The notes under the pieces are model-generated. The model made no database searches. It was not told the DNA's origin and saw only the letters and a program-made list of their open reading frames with translations. From Pseudomonas azadiae (GTDB taxonomy: Bacteria; Pseudomonadota; Gammaproteobacteria; Pseudomonadales; Pseudomonadaceae), in contig NZ_JAHSTY010000001.1 in the NCBI RefSeq assembly GCF_019145355.1, positions 3,100,001 to 3,164,000 on the forward strand: a stretch of DNA of 64,000 bases, given 5' to 3'. Positions 41,772 through 51,940 of the stretch are shown in pieces (the first letter of the stretch is position 1; each line of letters begins with the position of its first letter). Made by a program: the position numbers and the translations under genes.

Positions 41772-42838
41772 AGCACCTGATGCTGCTGCTCGGCGCCAGC
41801 CTGTTGCTGGTCGCCTGTTCCAAGCAAGAGCCGCCACCCGAGCCCGTGCGCCCGGTGCTGTCCATGGAAGTGAAGGCTGAAGACCAGCAAAGCCTCGGTC
41901 GTTTCGCCGGTACTATCCAGGCGCGCTATGAAAGCAACCTGGGCTTTCGCGTGCCTGGCCGTATCGCTCGCCGCGCGGTGGACGTAGGCGCCGAAGTCGA
42001 GAAAGGCGCCTTGCTCGCCGTCCTTGACCCCACCGACCAGCAGAACCAACTGCGCGCGGCCCAGGGCGACCTCGCGCGGGTGCAGGCACAGTTCATCAAC
42101 GCACAGGCCAATGCGCGTCGCCAGCAGGAGCTGTTCAACCGTGGCGTCGGCGCCCAGGCTCAATTGGACGTGGCCCAGACCGACCTGAAAACCACCCAGG
42201 CGACCCTCGACCAGGCCAAGGCCTCGGTCAACCAGGCCAAAGACCAGCTCAACTACGCCGAACTGCGCACCGACCACGCAGGCATCGTCACCGCCTGGAA
42301 CGCCGAGGCCGGCCAGGTAGTCACTGCCGGCCAGCAAGTGGTGACCCTGGCGCGCCCGGACATCAAGGAAGCCGTGATCGACCTGCCCGCCGGCCTGGCC
42401 GAGCGCCTGCCGCCGGATGGGGTGTTTCTGGTCGCCGCACAACTCGATCCGAGCGTGCGGACCACCGCCATCGTGCGCGAGATCGAACCCCAGGCGCAAA
42501 GCGCCACGCGCACCCGGCGCGCACGCCTGAGCCTGACCGAAACACCGCCGGCATTGCGCCTCGGCACGGCGATCAGCGTGACCTTGAGCACGGCCATCGC
42601 GCCACGCATCGAACTGCCCCTGAGCGCCTTGCAGGAAGTCGACGGCAAGACCCGCATCTGGCTGCTCGATACCCAGAACCAGACCGTGCAACCGCGCGAT
42701 ATCACCGTGCTCAGCCGTGACGCCGACAGCGCCCTGATCAACGGCGGCGTCAAGCCCGGCGAGCGCATCGTCACCGCCGGCGTGAACAGCCTGAAGCCAG
42801 GGCAAAAAGTCAAAATCGACGAGGACAGCCCGCGATGA
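41768..42838 (+). CDS. triB: RND periplasmic adaptor, TriB-like
   Basis: 356 residues, starting in the ATGA overlap with the previous gene. A lipoprotein signal (LLLVACSKQ; lipobox LVAC) and the same architecture as its partner: NLGFRVPGRIARRAVDVGAEVEKGALLAVLDPTD, a long helical hairpin (residues ~90-170), then AGIVTAWNAEAGQVVTAGQQVV. The two adaptors are clearly paralogous but diverged. Both are probably needed, since TriA and TriB are non-redundant in P. aeruginosa. Confidence 0.83.
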   Translation: MKHLMLLLGASLLLVACSKQEPPPEPVRPVLSMEVKAEDQQSLGRFAGTIQARYESNLGFRVPGRIARRAVDVGAEVEKGALLAVLDPTDQQNQLRAAQGDLARVQAQFINAQANARRQQELFNRGVGAQAQLDVAQTDLKTTQATLDQAKASVNQAKDQLNYAELRTDHAGIVTAWNAEAGQVVTAGQQVVTLARPDIKEAVIDLPAGLAERLPPDGVFLVAAQLDPSVRTTAIVREIEPQAQSATRTRRARLSLTETPPALRLGTAISVTLSTAIAPRIELPLSALQEVDGKTRIWLLDTQNQTVQPRDITVLSRDADSALINGGVKPGERIVTAGVNSLKPGQKVKIDEDSPR

Positions 42839-45800
42839 AAGGCAGCTTCAACTTATCCGACTGGGCCCTCAAGCATCAGTCCTTCGTCTGGTACCTGATG
42901 TTCGTCGCGCTGTTGATGGGCGTATTTTCCTACATGAACCTGGGGCGCGAGGAAGACCCTTCGTTCACCATCAAGACCATGGTGATCCAGACCCGCTGGC
43001 CGGGTGCGACCCAGGAAGAGACCCTCAAGCAGGTCACCGACCGCATCGAGAAAAAACTCGAAGAACTCGACTCCCTCGACTACGTGAAAAGCTACACCCG
43101 GCCGGGCGAGTCCACGGTGTTCGTGTTCCTCAAGGACACCACCAGCGCCAAGGCCATCCCGGAGATCTGGTACCAGGTGCGCAAGAAGATCGACGATATC
43201 CGCGGCAGCTTCCCCCAGGGGTTGCAGGGCCCTTCGTTCAACGATGAGTTCGGTGATGTGTTCGGCTCGGTGTATGCGTTTACCGGCGACGGCCTGTCGA
43301 TGCGCCAGTTACGCGACTACGTGGAGCAGGTGCGCGCCGAGATCCGTTCGGTGCCGGGGTTGGGCAAGGTCGAGATGATCGGCCAGCAGGACGAAGTGAT
43401 TTACCTGAATTTCTCCACGCGCAAACTGGCGGCGCTGGGGGTTGACCAGCGCCAGGTGGTGCAAAGCCTGCAATCGCAGAACGCGGTGACCCCGGCCGGG
43501 GTGATTGAGGCCGGGCCGGAGCGGATTTCGGTGCGTACCTCCGGGCAGTTCGCCTCGGAAAAGGACCTGGCTAACGTCAACCTGCGGCTCAACGACCGTT
43601 TTTATCGCTTGGCGGACATCGCTGAAATCACCCGCGGCTACGTCGACCCGGCGCGGCCGATGTTTCGTTTCAACGGCAAACCGGCGATCGGCCTGGCCAT
43701 CGCCATGCAGAAGGGCGGCAATATCCAGTCGTTCGGCAAGGCGCTGCACGGACGCATGGACGAGCTGACCGCCGACCTGCCCGTGGGCGTCGGCGTGCAC
43801 AAGGTTTCCGACCAGGCGGAAGTGGTGGAAGAGGCCGTCGGCGGCTTTACCAGCGCGCTGTTCGAAGCGGTCATCATCGTGCTGGTGGTGAGCTTTATCA
43901 GCCTCGGCATGCGCGCGGGGCTGGTGGTGGCGTGCTCGATTCCGCTGGTGCTGGCGCTGGTGTTCGTGTTCATGGAATACAGCGGCATCACCATGCAGCG
44001 CGTCTCTTTGGGCGCGTTGATTATCGCCCTCGGCCTGCTGGTGGACGACGCGATGATCACCGTCGAGATGATGATCACGCGCCTGGAAAAAGGCGAAACC
44101 AAGGAGCAGGCGGCGACCTACGCTTACACCTCGACGGCATTCCCAATGCTTACCGGTACGTTGGTGACGGTCGCAGGTTTCGTGCCGATAGGCCTCAACG
44201 CCAGTTCGGCGGGCGAGTACACCTTCACGCTGTTTGCGGTGATTGCCGTGGCGATGCTGGTGTCGTGGGTAGTGGCGGTGCTGTTTGCCCCGGTGATCGG
44301 CGTGCATATCCTCAGCGCCAAGGTGAAACCCCACAATGCCGAGCCAGGGCGGATCGGCCGCGCGTTCAACGGCGGCATGCTCTGGGCCATGCGCAACCGT
44401 TGGTGGGCAATCGGCATCACCGTGGCGCTGTTCGTCGCCTCGGTGTTCTCCATGCAGTTTGTGCAGAACCAGTTCTTCCCGTCGTCGGATCGCCCGGAAA
44501 TCCTGGTCGACCTGAACCTGCCGCAAAACGCCTCGATCAACGAGACGCGCAAGGCCGTCGACCGCCTGGAAGCGATCATCAAGGACGACCCGGACATTGC
44601 GCGCTGGAGCACCTATATCGGCCAGGGCGCGATCCGTTTCTACCTGCCTCTCGACCAGCAGCTGGAAAACCCTTATTACGCACAGTTGGTAATTGTGAGC
44701 AAAGGTCTGGAAGAGCGCGGCGAGTTGATCACACGCCTGCAAAAGCGCTTGCGCGATGACTTCGTCGGCATCGGCAGCTTCGTGCAGCCGCTGGAGATGG
44801 GCCCGCCAGTGGGCAGGCCGATTCAGTATCGCGTGTCGGGCAAAGACACCGATCAGGTGCGCAAACACGCCATCGAACTGGCGACCCTGCTGGATAAGAA
44901 TACTCACCTGGGCGAGATCATCTACGACTGGAACGAGCCGGGCAAAGTGCTGCGCATCGACATCGCCCAGGACAAGGCGCGGCAACTGGGGCTGTCGTCG
45001 GAAGACGTGGCGCAGTTGCTCAATAGCGTGGTCAGCGGCGCCTCGGTGACCCAGGTGAACGATGATATCTACCTGATCAACGTGGTCGGCCGTGCCGAAG
45101 ACGCCGAACGCGGCACGCCGGAAACCTTGCAGAACCTGCAGATCGTCACGCCCAACGGCACCTCGATTCCGCTGCTGGCCTTTGCCACCGTGCGTTACGA
45201 GCTGGAACAGCCGCTGGTATGGCGCCGTGACCGCAAGCCGACCATCACCATCAAGGCGGCGGTGCGCGATGAGATGCAGCCGACGGACTTGGTCAAGCAA
45301 CTCAAGCCTGAGATCGATAAATTCAGCGCCGGCTTGCCGGTGGGCTACAAGGTCGCCACCGGCGGCACCGTGGAAGAAAGCGGCAAGGCCCAGGGCCCAA
45401 TTGCCAGCGTGGTGCCGTTGATGCTGTTTCTGATGGCGACCTTCCTGATGATTCAGCTGCACAGCGTGCAGAAGATGTTCCTGGTCGCGAGCGTCGCGCC
45501 GCTGGGCCTGATCGGCGTGGTGCTGGCGCTGATTCCCACGGGCACGCCCATGGGCTTTGTGGCGATCCTCGGGATCCTGGCGCTGATTGGCATCATCATC
45601 CGCAACTCGGTAATCCTGGTAACGCAGATTCATGAATACGAGCTGGCCGGCTATACGCCGTGGGATGCGGTGGTGGAGGCCACCGAGCATCGGCGCCGGC
45701 CGATCCTGTTGACGGCGGCGGCGGCGAGCCTGGGCATGATCCCGATTGCGCGGGAAGTGTTCTGGGGGCCGATGGCGTACGCGATGATCGGCGGGATCAT

Positions 45801-45891
45801 CATCGCCACCTTGCTGACGCTGCTGTTTTTGCCGGCGCTGTATGTGGCCTGGTACAAGATACGCGAGCCGAAAAAAGAACAGGCCTCATAA
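42835..45891 (+). CDS. triC: RND efflux transporter, TriC-like
   Basis: 1018 residues, overlapping triB by 4 bp. Twelve membrane segments and two large periplasmic loops. TM1 is followed by NLGREEDPSFTIKTMVIQTRWPGAT, the HAE1/HME-type start; TM4 contains the proton-relay Asp pair in ALGLLVDDAMITVEMM, and the central repeat GTLVTVAGFVPIGL is present. The sequence as I recall it is close to P. aeruginosa TriC. No outer-membrane factor gene is adjacent (OpmH serves TriABC and is encoded elsewhere). Substrates of this homologue are unknown; triclosan and other biocides are the family guess. Confidence 0.9.
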   Translation: MKGSFNLSDWALKHQSFVWYLMFVALLMGVFSYMNLGREEDPSFTIKTMVIQTRWPGATQEETLKQVTDRIEKKLEELDSLDYVKSYTRPGESTVFVFLKDTTSAKAIPEIWYQVRKKIDDIRGSFPQGLQGPSFNDEFGDVFGSVYAFTGDGLSMRQLRDYVEQVRAEIRSVPGLGKVEMIGQQDEVIYLNFSTRKLAALGVDQRQVVQSLQSQNAVTPAGVIEAGPERISVRTSGQFASEKDLANVNLRLNDRFYRLADIAEITRGYVDPARPMFRFNGKPAIGLAIAMQKGGNIQSFGKALHGRMDELTADLPVGVGVHKVSDQAEVVEEAVGGFTSALFEAVIIVLVVSFISLGMRAGLVVACSIPLVLALVFVFMEYSGITMQRVSLGALIIALGLLVDDAMITVEMMITRLEKGETKEQAATYAYTSTAFPMLTGTLVTVAGFVPIGLNASSAGEYTFTLFAVIAVAMLVSWVVAVLFAPVIGVHILSAKVKPHNAEPGRIGRAFNGGMLWAMRNRWWAIGITVALFVASVFSMQFVQNQFFPSSDRPEILVDLNLPQNASINETRKAVDRLEAIIKDDPDIARWSTYIGQGAIRFYLPLDQQLENPYYAQLVIVSKGLEERGELITRLQKRLRDDFVGIGSFVQPLEMGPPVGRPIQYRVSGKDTDQVRKHAIELATLLDKNTHLGEIIYDWNEPGKVLRIDIAQDKARQLGLSSEDVAQLLNSVVSGASVTQVNDDIYLINVVGRAEDAERGTPETLQNLQIVTPNGTSIPLLAFATVRYELEQPLVWRRDRKPTITIKAAVRDEMQPTDLVKQLKPEIDKFSAGLPVGYKVATGGTVEESGKAQGPIASVVPLMLFLMATFLMIQLHSVQKMFLVASVAPLGLIGVVLALIPTGTPMGFVAILGILALIGIIIRNSVILVTQIHEYELAGYTPWDAVVEATEHRRRPILLTAAAASLGMIPIAREVFWGPMAYAMIGGIIIATLLTLLFLPALYVAWYKIREPKKEQAS

Positions 45892-45914
45892 GCCAGCCGT
45901 GCTTGTGACGCACT

Positions 45915-45985
45915 ATCGCGGGTAAGCCCGGCTCCCACAGAGGAATGCATTCCAGGTGGGAGCAGGCTTGCCTGCGATGGCGGCC
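45915..45985. repeat. Inverted REP pair, tail-to-tail
   Basis: Half CGGGTAAGCCCGGCTCCCAC then GTGGGAGCAGGCTTGCCTGC. It lies between the converging triC and methyltransferase genes and abuts the latter's stop codon. Confidence 0.85.
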
Positions 45986-46612
45986 TCAGGTTTTGCGCCA
46001 CACACTGGCCAACCAGGGCTGCTGTTCACGAGGCAGCCCCGCCGGCCGATAGTAATGCTCCAGTTCTACAAACCCAGCCTCCGTCAACAGCGCCTGCCAC
46101 GCCGCGAGGTCGTGATACGAGCCATACCTCGGCCCATTCCAGCCTTCCTGGTTGTCCCCGCGCGGATTGGAACTGAACAATACGCCGCCAGGCTTCAACG
46201 CCTTATTGAGCTGCTTGAGCACGCGCGGCAGTTCCTGTTTGGGAATATGAAACAGCACCGCATTGGCGAAGATGCCGTCAAAGCGCTCGGCGGGCAGATC
46301 CAGCTTGAGGAAGTCCTGCTGCAACACCTCACAACCACTGTCTTCGCGCGCCATCTGCGCAAACCGCTCCGAACCATCGAGGCCCACGGCGATATGCCCC
46401 CTGCGCGTGAATGTCTGTAAATCCCGCCCCGGCCCGCAGCCGAAATCCAGCACCGTAAACGGCGCGTTGCCTTGGATATGCCGCAACAGTGCGTCGATGT
46501 TCTGGCTCACATCGTGATCGCGAGTGCCTTCACGGAAGTCCTCGGCCACCTTGTTGTAATGGCCGAGGGTGGTGGACGTGATCTGGTCGAGGTCGTCGGG
46601 TTTGAGGGGCAT
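45986..46612 (-). CDS. Class I SAM-dependent methyltransferase
   Basis: 208 residues. SAM-binding motif I FTVLDFGCGPGRDLQTF, motif II region AVGLDGSERFAQMA, motif III CEVLQQDFLKLDLPAERFDGIFANAVLFHIPK and a post-core helix KPGGVLFSSNPRGDNQEGW. It is a Methyltransf_11-type enzyme; the substrate-binding part (YHDLAAWQALLTEAGFVELEHYYR) is short. The gene precedes metI by 41 bp on the same strand side but reads the same direction (leftward), so it could be a downstream member of the met operon. Substrate unknown. Confidence 0.88.
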   Translation of the reverse strand: MPLKPDDLDQITSTTLGHYNKVAEDFREGTRDHDVSQNIDALLRHIQGNAPFTVLDFGCGPGRDLQTFTRRGHIAVGLDGSERFAQMAREDSGCEVLQQDFLKLDLPAERFDGIFANAVLFHIPKQELPRVLKQLNKALKPGGVLFSSNPRGDNQEGWNGPRYGSYHDLAAWQALLTEAGFVELEHYYRPAGLPREQQPWLASVWRKT

Positions 46613-46652
46613 GATGCTGAATACCTGGATGCTTCGATGGCCCGACTATACC

Positions 46653-47297
46653 TCACCGCTTGTTGAGCACCCGCGCCAACCGATCACCCCCCAACTGAAT
46701 CACCGCGACCAGCAGCACCAGCAGCACGATTACCGTGAGCATGATCTGCGTATCAAAGCGCTGGTAGCCGTAGCGGTAGGCAATGTCGCCCAAGCCGCCC
46801 GCGCCAATCGCCCCGGCCATGGCGGACGAATTGATCATGGTCACTAACGTGATGGTGAATCCGCCGACAATCCCCGGCAGCGCTTCGGGCAACAGCACAT
46901 GCCAGACGATGTGCCAGCGCCGGCAGCCCATGGCCTGCGCGGCTTCGATCAGGCCGTGGTCGACTTCGCGCAGGCTCACTTCGGCGATGCGCGCAAAAAA
47001 CGGCGTGGCGGCAATGGTCAGCGGCACCACGGCGGCCCATACGCCATACGTCGTGCCAACGATCAGCCGGGTAAAAGGGATCAACGCCACCATCAGGATC
47101 AGGAACGGAATCGAGCGGAACAGATTGACGAAGGCGCCCAGCACGCGGTTCAACGCCGGTGCCTGGTAAATGCCGCCCTTGTCGCTGGTGACCAGGAACA
47201 CCGCCAGCGGTATGCCCACCAGCAACGCGATCAGCGACGACACGCCGACCATCAGCAAGGTGTCGATGGCGCCCTGCACTAAACGATCAAACCACAT
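46653..47297 (-). CDS. metI: Methionine ABC transporter permease
   Basis: 214 residues from ATG 47297 ([18 protein letters not shown]), which overlaps the metN stop by 11 bp; the longer frame upstream has no support. Five to six hydrophobic segments; the ATPase-contact loop reads [27 protein letters not shown]. Tail [26 protein letters not shown] is diagnostic of MetI. It is the membrane part of the D/L-methionine importer MetNIQ. Confidence 0.92.
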   Translation of the reverse strand: MWFDRLVQGAIDTLLMVGVSSLIALLVGIPLAVFLVTSDKGGIYQAPALNRVLGAFVNLFRSIPFLILMVALIPFTRLIVGTTYGVWAAVVPLTIAATPFFARIAEVSLREVDHGLIEAAQAMGCRRWHIVWHVLLPEALPGIVGGFTITLVTMINSSAMAGAIGAGGLGDIAYRYGYQRFDTQIMLTVIVLLVLLVAVIQLGGDRLARVLNKR

Positions 47298-48402
47298 AGC
47301 CCAGCACCTCCACCTGTTGTGCCCAGTTGCCGGCACGGCTGCGCAGTTCTTCGGCGCCGTGGGGCGAGCCACTCACCGCCAGCAGCAGTTGCCCCAAGGC
47401 ATGCCCCTGGATGCGTTCCACGCCGCCTTGCAGCAAGCGCACGCGCCCGCCGAGCGCGCTGAACAGTGCCGCGAGGTCCGGTTCATCGGTATCGCTGCCC
47501 GTGAACTGCAAACGCAACACCAAGGCCGCCTCGGGCGACAGAGGTTCAGCCTGCAACCGGCTTTGCAGCTCATCCGGCAGCCCGTGTTGCAGCGGTGCCA
47601 GCAGGGTTTTGCTGACCTCGTGCTGTGGGTTGCCGAACACCTGCCATACCGGGCCCTGCTCGACAATGCGCCCGTGCTCCAGCACCACCACGCGGTCGCA
47701 GATTTCGCGGATCACTGCCATCTCATGGGTGATCAGTACGATGGTCAGGCCCAGGCGTTTGTTGATCTCGCGCAGCAGGCCGAGGATCGACTGCGTGGTC
47801 TCCGGGTCCAGCGCCGAAGTGGCCTCGTCGCACAGCAGAATCTGTGGGTTGTGCACCAGCGAACGCGCGATGCCCACGCGTTGTTTCTGGCCGCCGGAAA
47901 GCTGCGCCGGGTAGGCCTTGTGCTTGTCCTGCAGCCCGACCAGTTCCAGCAGTTCACGCACCTTTTGTTCACGCTGCGGCTTGGGCACGCCGGCGACCTT
48001 GAGCGGCAGTTCGACGTTCTGCCACACGGTCTTGGCCGACATCAGGTTGAAGTGTTGGAAGATCATGCCGATGCGCCGCCGCAGCGCCACCAAGTGGTCC
48101 TCGTCGTACTTGCCGATGTCCGCCTGATCGATGAGTACCCGGCCGCTGCTGGGTTGTTCCAGGCGATTGATGGTGCGGATCAGCGACGACTTGCCGGCGC
48201 CGCTGCGACCGATGATGCCGAACACTTCGCCGCGCTGGATCGCCAGGTCGATGCCTTGCAGGGCGTGCACGCGGCCGTCGTAGGTCTTGCCCAGGTTGAT
48301 AAAACGCACATGGGCGCGGTTCAACGCCGGGTGCAGTTCGGTCTGGGCGGCGTCCCTGGGCGGTGAACCCAGGTCGCGCAGTTGGGCATTGGTGGCGCTC
48401 AT
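47287..48402 (-). CDS. metN: Methionine ABC transporter ATP-binding protein
   Basis: 371 residues. Walker [11 protein letters not shown]-loop [15 protein letters not shown], signature [15 protein letters not shown], Walker [14 protein letters not shown] and H-loop [15 protein letters not shown]. The C-terminal NIL (ACT-like) domain (~residues 290-371; [35 protein letters not shown]) binds methionine in E. coli MetN and inhibits transport. An N-terminal extension of ~30 residues precedes the ABC domain. It overlaps metQ by 4 bp. Confidence 0.93.
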   Translation of the reverse strand: MSATNAQLRDLGSPPRDAAQTELHPALNRAHVRFINLGKTYDGRVHALQGIDLAIQRGEVFGIIGRSGAGKSSLIRTINRLEQPSSGRVLIDQADIGKYDEDHLVALRRRIGMIFQHFNLMSAKTVWQNVELPLKVAGVPKPQREQKVRELLELVGLQDKHKAYPAQLSGGQKQRVGIARSLVHNPQILLCDEATSALDPETTQSILGLLREINKRLGLTIVLITHEMAVIREICDRVVVLEHGRIVEQGPVWQVFGNPQHEVSKTLLAPLQHGLPDELQSRLQAEPLSPEAALVLRLQFTGSDTDEPDLAALFSALGGRVRLLQGGVERIQGHALGQLLLAVSGSPHGAEELRSRAGNWAQQVEVLGYVV

Positions 48403-49214
48403 TGTTTAGCTTCCCAGCCGACTTGGTAGAGCGTGCCGAGGGATTTATCCAGCGCGGCGCGCACCACGGGCGAGTGCTGGTAGATATCGACGAACTTGAT
48501 CACCCGTGGGTCGGTTTTGCTTTTCGGCTGGATCACGAACTGAATCACGTATTCGGGGTGGTCGAGGCCGTCGAACAGCAGCGCCGACTCGGCGTCGAAG
48601 GTCTTGGACAGGCGGATATACGCCGGGTAGCCCTGCACCAGGTCGGCGTCGTCATAGGCGCGCACCAGCTGCACGGCCTCGACCTGCAGGATCTTGATCT
48701 TTTTCGGGTTGCTGACGATGTCTTCTTCGGTGGCCTTGTAGCCCACGCCCGGCTTGAGCGTGATCAGCCCGGCCTTGGCCAGCAATTGCAGGCCGCGGCC
48801 GCTGTTGATCGGGTCGTTGGCAATCGCCACGCTGGCGCCCTGGGGCAGGTCGTCGAGGCGCTTGTACCGCTTGGAATACAGGCCGACGTTGTTGATGATG
48901 CCTGGCGCATACGGCACCAGGTCAAAGCCGGCGGCGGCCTTGGCGTTTTCCAGGAACGGGATGTGCTGGAAGTAGTTCACGTCGATATCACCGGCGGCCA
49001 AGCTGACGTTGGGCGCGATCCAGTCGGAGAACTCCACCAGTTCGACCTTCAGGCCTTGTTTGCCAGCCTCTTCCACGGCGGCTTCCAAAGGGATGGCGAA
49101 GGCGGCGGTGGTGCCGACCTTGAGCGGTGCATCGGCGGCGAATATCGCCGAGCTGAACAACCCGAAGGCCAGGGCCAGTGCTTTGACTGGGTGAGTGAGC
49201 AGTGTTTTTTTCAT
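48399..49214 (-). CDS. metQ: Methionine ABC transporter substrate-binding protein
   Basis: 271 residues from ATG 49214 (an in-frame ATG six codons upstream is equally possible). The signal peptide ends at [45 protein letters not shown]. Family blocks: [79 protein letters not shown]. No lipobox, so a free periplasmic protein. It is the first gene of metQNI; a REPIN separates it from the monooxygenase gene upstream. Confidence 0.92.
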   Translation of the reverse strand: MKKTLLTHPVKALALAFGLFSSAIFAADAPLKVGTTAAFAIPLEAAVEEAGKQGLKVELVEFSDWIAPNVSLAAGDIDVNYFQHIPFLENAKAAAGFDLVPYAPGIINNVGLYSKRYKRLDDLPQGASVAIANDPINSGRGLQLLAKAGLITLKPGVGYKATEEDIVSNPKKIKILQVEAVQLVRAYDDADLVQGYPAYIRLSKTFDAESALLFDGLDHPEYVIQFVIQPKSKTDPRVIKFVDIYQHSPVVRAALDKSLGTLYQVGWEAKQ

Positions 49215-49262
49215 GGGAAATTTTCCAGTCATAAGGTGTCGGCAAGAACAATGAGGTCAACT

Positions 49263-49348
49263 GTGGGAGCTGGCTTGCCTGCGATGGCGGTGGGTCAGCA
49301 ATACAAATGTTTCTGACAGACCGCTATCGCAGGCAAGCCAGCTCCCAC
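49263..49348. repeat. REPIN upstream of metQ
   Basis: Inverted pair GTGGGAGCTGGCTTGCC ... GGCAAGCCAGCTCCCAC with inner GGCGGT/ACCGCTAT. It divides the monooxygenase genes from metQNI inside a possible long leftward transcript. Confidence 0.9.
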
Positions 49349-49356
49349 ATTTGGAA

Positions 49357-50709
49357 TTAGTGTCGATAGGTAGAGCCGGTGTGTTGTTCGGGCAGGCGAG
49401 CGGAGCCATGAAAGACTTTTTCTCGCAACGTTCCCTGTTCATATTCAGTCTTGTACGACCCACGCCTCTGCAACTCCGGCACCACCAGGTCAATGAAATC
49501 CACATAACTTTCCGGCGTCACGATGCGCGTCAGGTTGAAACCATCCAGCCCGGTCTCACTGATCCACGACTCCAGCTCATCGGCCACCTGCTCGGGCGAG
49601 CCGACCAGGGTGATGTAGCGCCCGCCCAGGGCGTGCTGCTCCAGCAATTTGCGCCGGGTCCAATCGTTGTTCTGCAGGTTTCTGGTGGCCGACTGGATGG
49701 CGTTGCTTTTCACGTACTGGATCGGTTCGTCCAGTTCGTACTGGGCAAAATCGATTGCCGTGGACGCCGAGAAATGCGCCACGCCGGCTTCCGCGCTGGC
49801 GTAACTCAGGTATTCGGCATGCTTGGCCCAGGCCAGTTCTGCGGTGGCGCCAACGATCACGTTGAGGCCCATGAACACCTTGATGTCATCCGGATTGCGC
49901 CCGACCTCGACCGCGCTGGCGCGCACCTTGTCCACTTGCACCCGGGTTGCGGCCTTGTTCTGCCCGCTGATAAACACGCACTCGGCGTGGCGTCCGGCAA
50001 ACAGCAGGCCACGCTCCGAACTGCCGGCCTGGAACAGCACCGGCGTACGCTGCGGCGACGGTTCGCACAGGTGATAACCCTCCACCTGGTAGAACTCGCC
50101 ACGGTGCTCGACCTTGTGCACCTTGCCCGGCTGCGCGTAGACCCGCGCCTGCGGATCGTTGAGCACCGCGTCGTCTTCCCAGCTGCCTTCCCAGAGTTTG
50201 TAGAGCACCTGCAGGTATTCATCGGCCTGGTCGTAGCGGCGGTCATGCTCGACCTGTTCGGTAAGGCCCATGGCCTTGGCGGCGCTGTCGAGGTAGCCGG
50301 TGACGATGTTCCAACCCACCCGGCCACGGCTCAGATGGTCCAGCGTGGACATGCGCCGGGCGAACAGATACGGCGGCTCATAGGTGAGGTTGGCGGTAAG
50401 GCCGAAGCCGAGGTGCCGGGTCACGGCGGCCATGGCCGAGACCAGCAGCAACGGGTCGTTGACCGGCAATTGGATCGACTCTTTGAGCGGTACGTCGATG
50501 GAGTCTTGATAAACGTCATACACGCCGACGATGTCGGCAATGAACAGCCCGTCGAACAGCCCGCGTTCAAGGGTTTGCGCCAAGTCGGTCCAATACTCGA
50601 GGGTTTTGTATTGGGTGGAGGTGTCCCGTGGATGAGTCCACAGGCCGTGGTTTATATGCCCGATGCAGTTCATGTTGAAGGCATTGAGCAGGATTTTCTT
50701 TTTGCTCAT
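49357..50709 (-). CDS. NtaA/SnaA/DszA-type FMN-dependent monooxygenase
   Basis: 450 residues from ATG 50709, which touches the stop of the previous gene (TGATG). A luciferase-like monooxygenase: KKKILLNAFNMNCIGHINHGLWTHPRD (typical of the DszA group), AQTLERGLFDGLFIADIVGVYDVY, then LGFGLTANLTYEPPYLFARRMSTLDHLSRGRVGWNIVTGYLDSAAK. It uses FMNH2 from a separate reductase to cleave a C-N or C-S bond. DszA/SsuD/SfnG relatives free sulfur from sulfones or sulfonates; its place after two SfnB-type genes and before metQNI makes an organosulfur substrate likely. Confidence 0.88.
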   Translation of the reverse strand: MSKKKILLNAFNMNCIGHINHGLWTHPRDTSTQYKTLEYWTDLAQTLERGLFDGLFIADIVGVYDVYQDSIDVPLKESIQLPVNDPLLLVSAMAAVTRHLGFGLTANLTYEPPYLFARRMSTLDHLSRGRVGWNIVTGYLDSAAKAMGLTEQVEHDRRYDQADEYLQVLYKLWEGSWEDDAVLNDPQARVYAQPGKVHKVEHRGEFYQVEGYHLCEPSPQRTPVLFQAGSSERGLLFAGRHAECVFISGQNKAATRVQVDKVRASAVEVGRNPDDIKVFMGLNVIVGATAELAWAKHAEYLSYASAEAGVAHFSASTAIDFAQYELDEPIQYVKSNAIQSATRNLQNNDWTRRKLLEQHALGGRYITLVGSPEQVADELESWISETGLDGFNLTRIVTPESYVDFIDLVVPELQRRGSYKTEYEQGTLREKVFHGSARLPEQHTGSTYRH

Positions 50710-51902
50710 CAGATCGTCCCCCGCAGCGGCGGGTTTGCATCGTTGAGGTAGTAATTGCCCACCGCGTGATACTTCCACCGCACCGGGTCGTGCAGCGTAT
50801 GCACGCGGGCGTTGCGCCAGTGGCGGTCCAGACCATGCTCGGCCAGCGTCGCCTGGCTGCCGGCCAGTTCGAACAGGGTGCTGCCGGCGGCCAAGGAGAT
50901 TTCGGTGCTCAAGGCGCGCGCTTCAGCCACGGCGATGGACGCTGCCGCAACGGTTTCAGCGTTGCTGTCGGCCTGGGCACGGTCGAGAAAAACACCGGCG
51001 CGCTCAAGCAAGGCTTCGGCGGCGTGCAGGCGGATGCTCAGGTGGCCGAAGCTTTTCAGGGTAAGCGGGTCTTCAGTGGCCTTGTCGCTGCCGGCATCGA
51101 TCCACGGTCGGGTCCTGGTGCGCACGAAGTGCAGCGCATCTTCAAACGCGGCGCGGGCGATACCGGTGTCGATGGCGGCGTGAAGAATCTGCGCCAGCGG
51201 GCCGACGGTGGTCGGACGTTCGAAGGCGCTCTGGAACGGAATCACGTCTTGCGTGGCGATCCACACGTTGTCGAATACCACCGAACCACTGCCGGTGGTG
51301 CGCTGGCCGAAGCCGCTCCAGTCGTCGATGACCGTCAGGCCTTGGCTGTCGCGCGGGACAAAGGCCAAGTGCTGTACGCCGTGTTCATCCACCACTGAAG
51401 TGGGGATGCGTTGGGCGTAGAGCGCGCCGGTCGAGTAGAACTTGCGGCCATTGATACGCCAGCCGTCACCGTCGCGGGTGAGGGACGTCACGCGGTCATG
51501 TGCGGTCTTGGTGCCCAGTTCCGCCAGGGCGTTGCCGAAGCGCTGGCCGGCCAGAACTTCGGCGTAGAGGCGCTCTTGCTGCGCCGGGCTGGCGTTCACG
51601 CGCAGCACTTCAAGGGCATAGAAATGGTTCTGTGGAATCTGGCCCAGGGACGCGTCGGCCTGGGCGATCAGCGCAATGACCTTGGCCAGTGTGACGTTGG
51701 ACACGCCAGCGCCACCATAGGCCTTCGGCACGCTGATGCCCCACAGGCCGGAGCGCGAGAACGCGTCCAGCTCGGGTAGCGGCAAGCGGCGCTCGCGGTC
51801 GCGCTGGGGGCTGTCGCGGCGAAAGTCTTCGGCCAGGTCGCTGGCGACAATCAGGGCTTGTTCGTCGCTGGTGATGACCGCGACGGGGTGAGAAAAGGGC
51901 AT
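50709..51902 (-). CDS. SfnB-family acyl-CoA-dehydrogenase-like flavoprotein, copy 2
   Basis: 397 residues from ATG 51902 (the frame runs on upstream over the intergenic spacer). Acyl-CoA dehydrogenase fold: helical N-terminus (LPLPELDAFSRSGLWGISVPKAYGGAG), LAKVIALIAQADASLGQIPQNHF, then WRINGRKFYSTGALYAQRIP and DDWSGFGQRTTGSGSVVFDNV. SfnB-type proteins (TIGR04022) relate to DszC and are sulfur-starvation-induced. The C-terminal block LDRHWRNARVHTLHDPVRWKYHAVGNYYLN is shared nearly unchanged with the next gene, so the two arose by duplication. Confidence 0.87.
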   Translation of the reverse strand: MPFSHPVAVITSDEQALIVASDLAEDFRRDSPQRDRERRLPLPELDAFSRSGLWGISVPKAYGGAGVSNVTLAKVIALIAQADASLGQIPQNHFYALEVLRVNASPAQQERLYAEVLAGQRFGNALAELGTKTAHDRVTSLTRDGDGWRINGRKFYSTGALYAQRIPTSVVDEHGVQHLAFVPRDSQGLTVIDDWSGFGQRTTGSGSVVFDNVWIATQDVIPFQSAFERPTTVGPLAQILHAAIDTGIARAAFEDALHFVRTRTRPWIDAGSDKATEDPLTLKSFGHLSIRLHAAEALLERAGVFLDRAQADSNAETVAAASIAVAEARALSTEISLAAGSTLFELAGSQATLAEHGLDRHWRNARVHTLHDPVRWKYHAVGNYYLNDANPPLRGTI

Positions 51903-51940
51903 GGGTGTTTCTCCAGAAGCGTTTGGACGTGTCCTGCCGG

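Noticed and set aside
43309..45690. A 793-codon frame antisense to triC and other long antisense frames (22872-24362, 17099-18244, 26500-27834, 27473-28981)
   Set aside because: Shadows created by GC-rich codon bias opposite well-supported genes; His/Arg/Gln-rich with no domains or ribosome sites.
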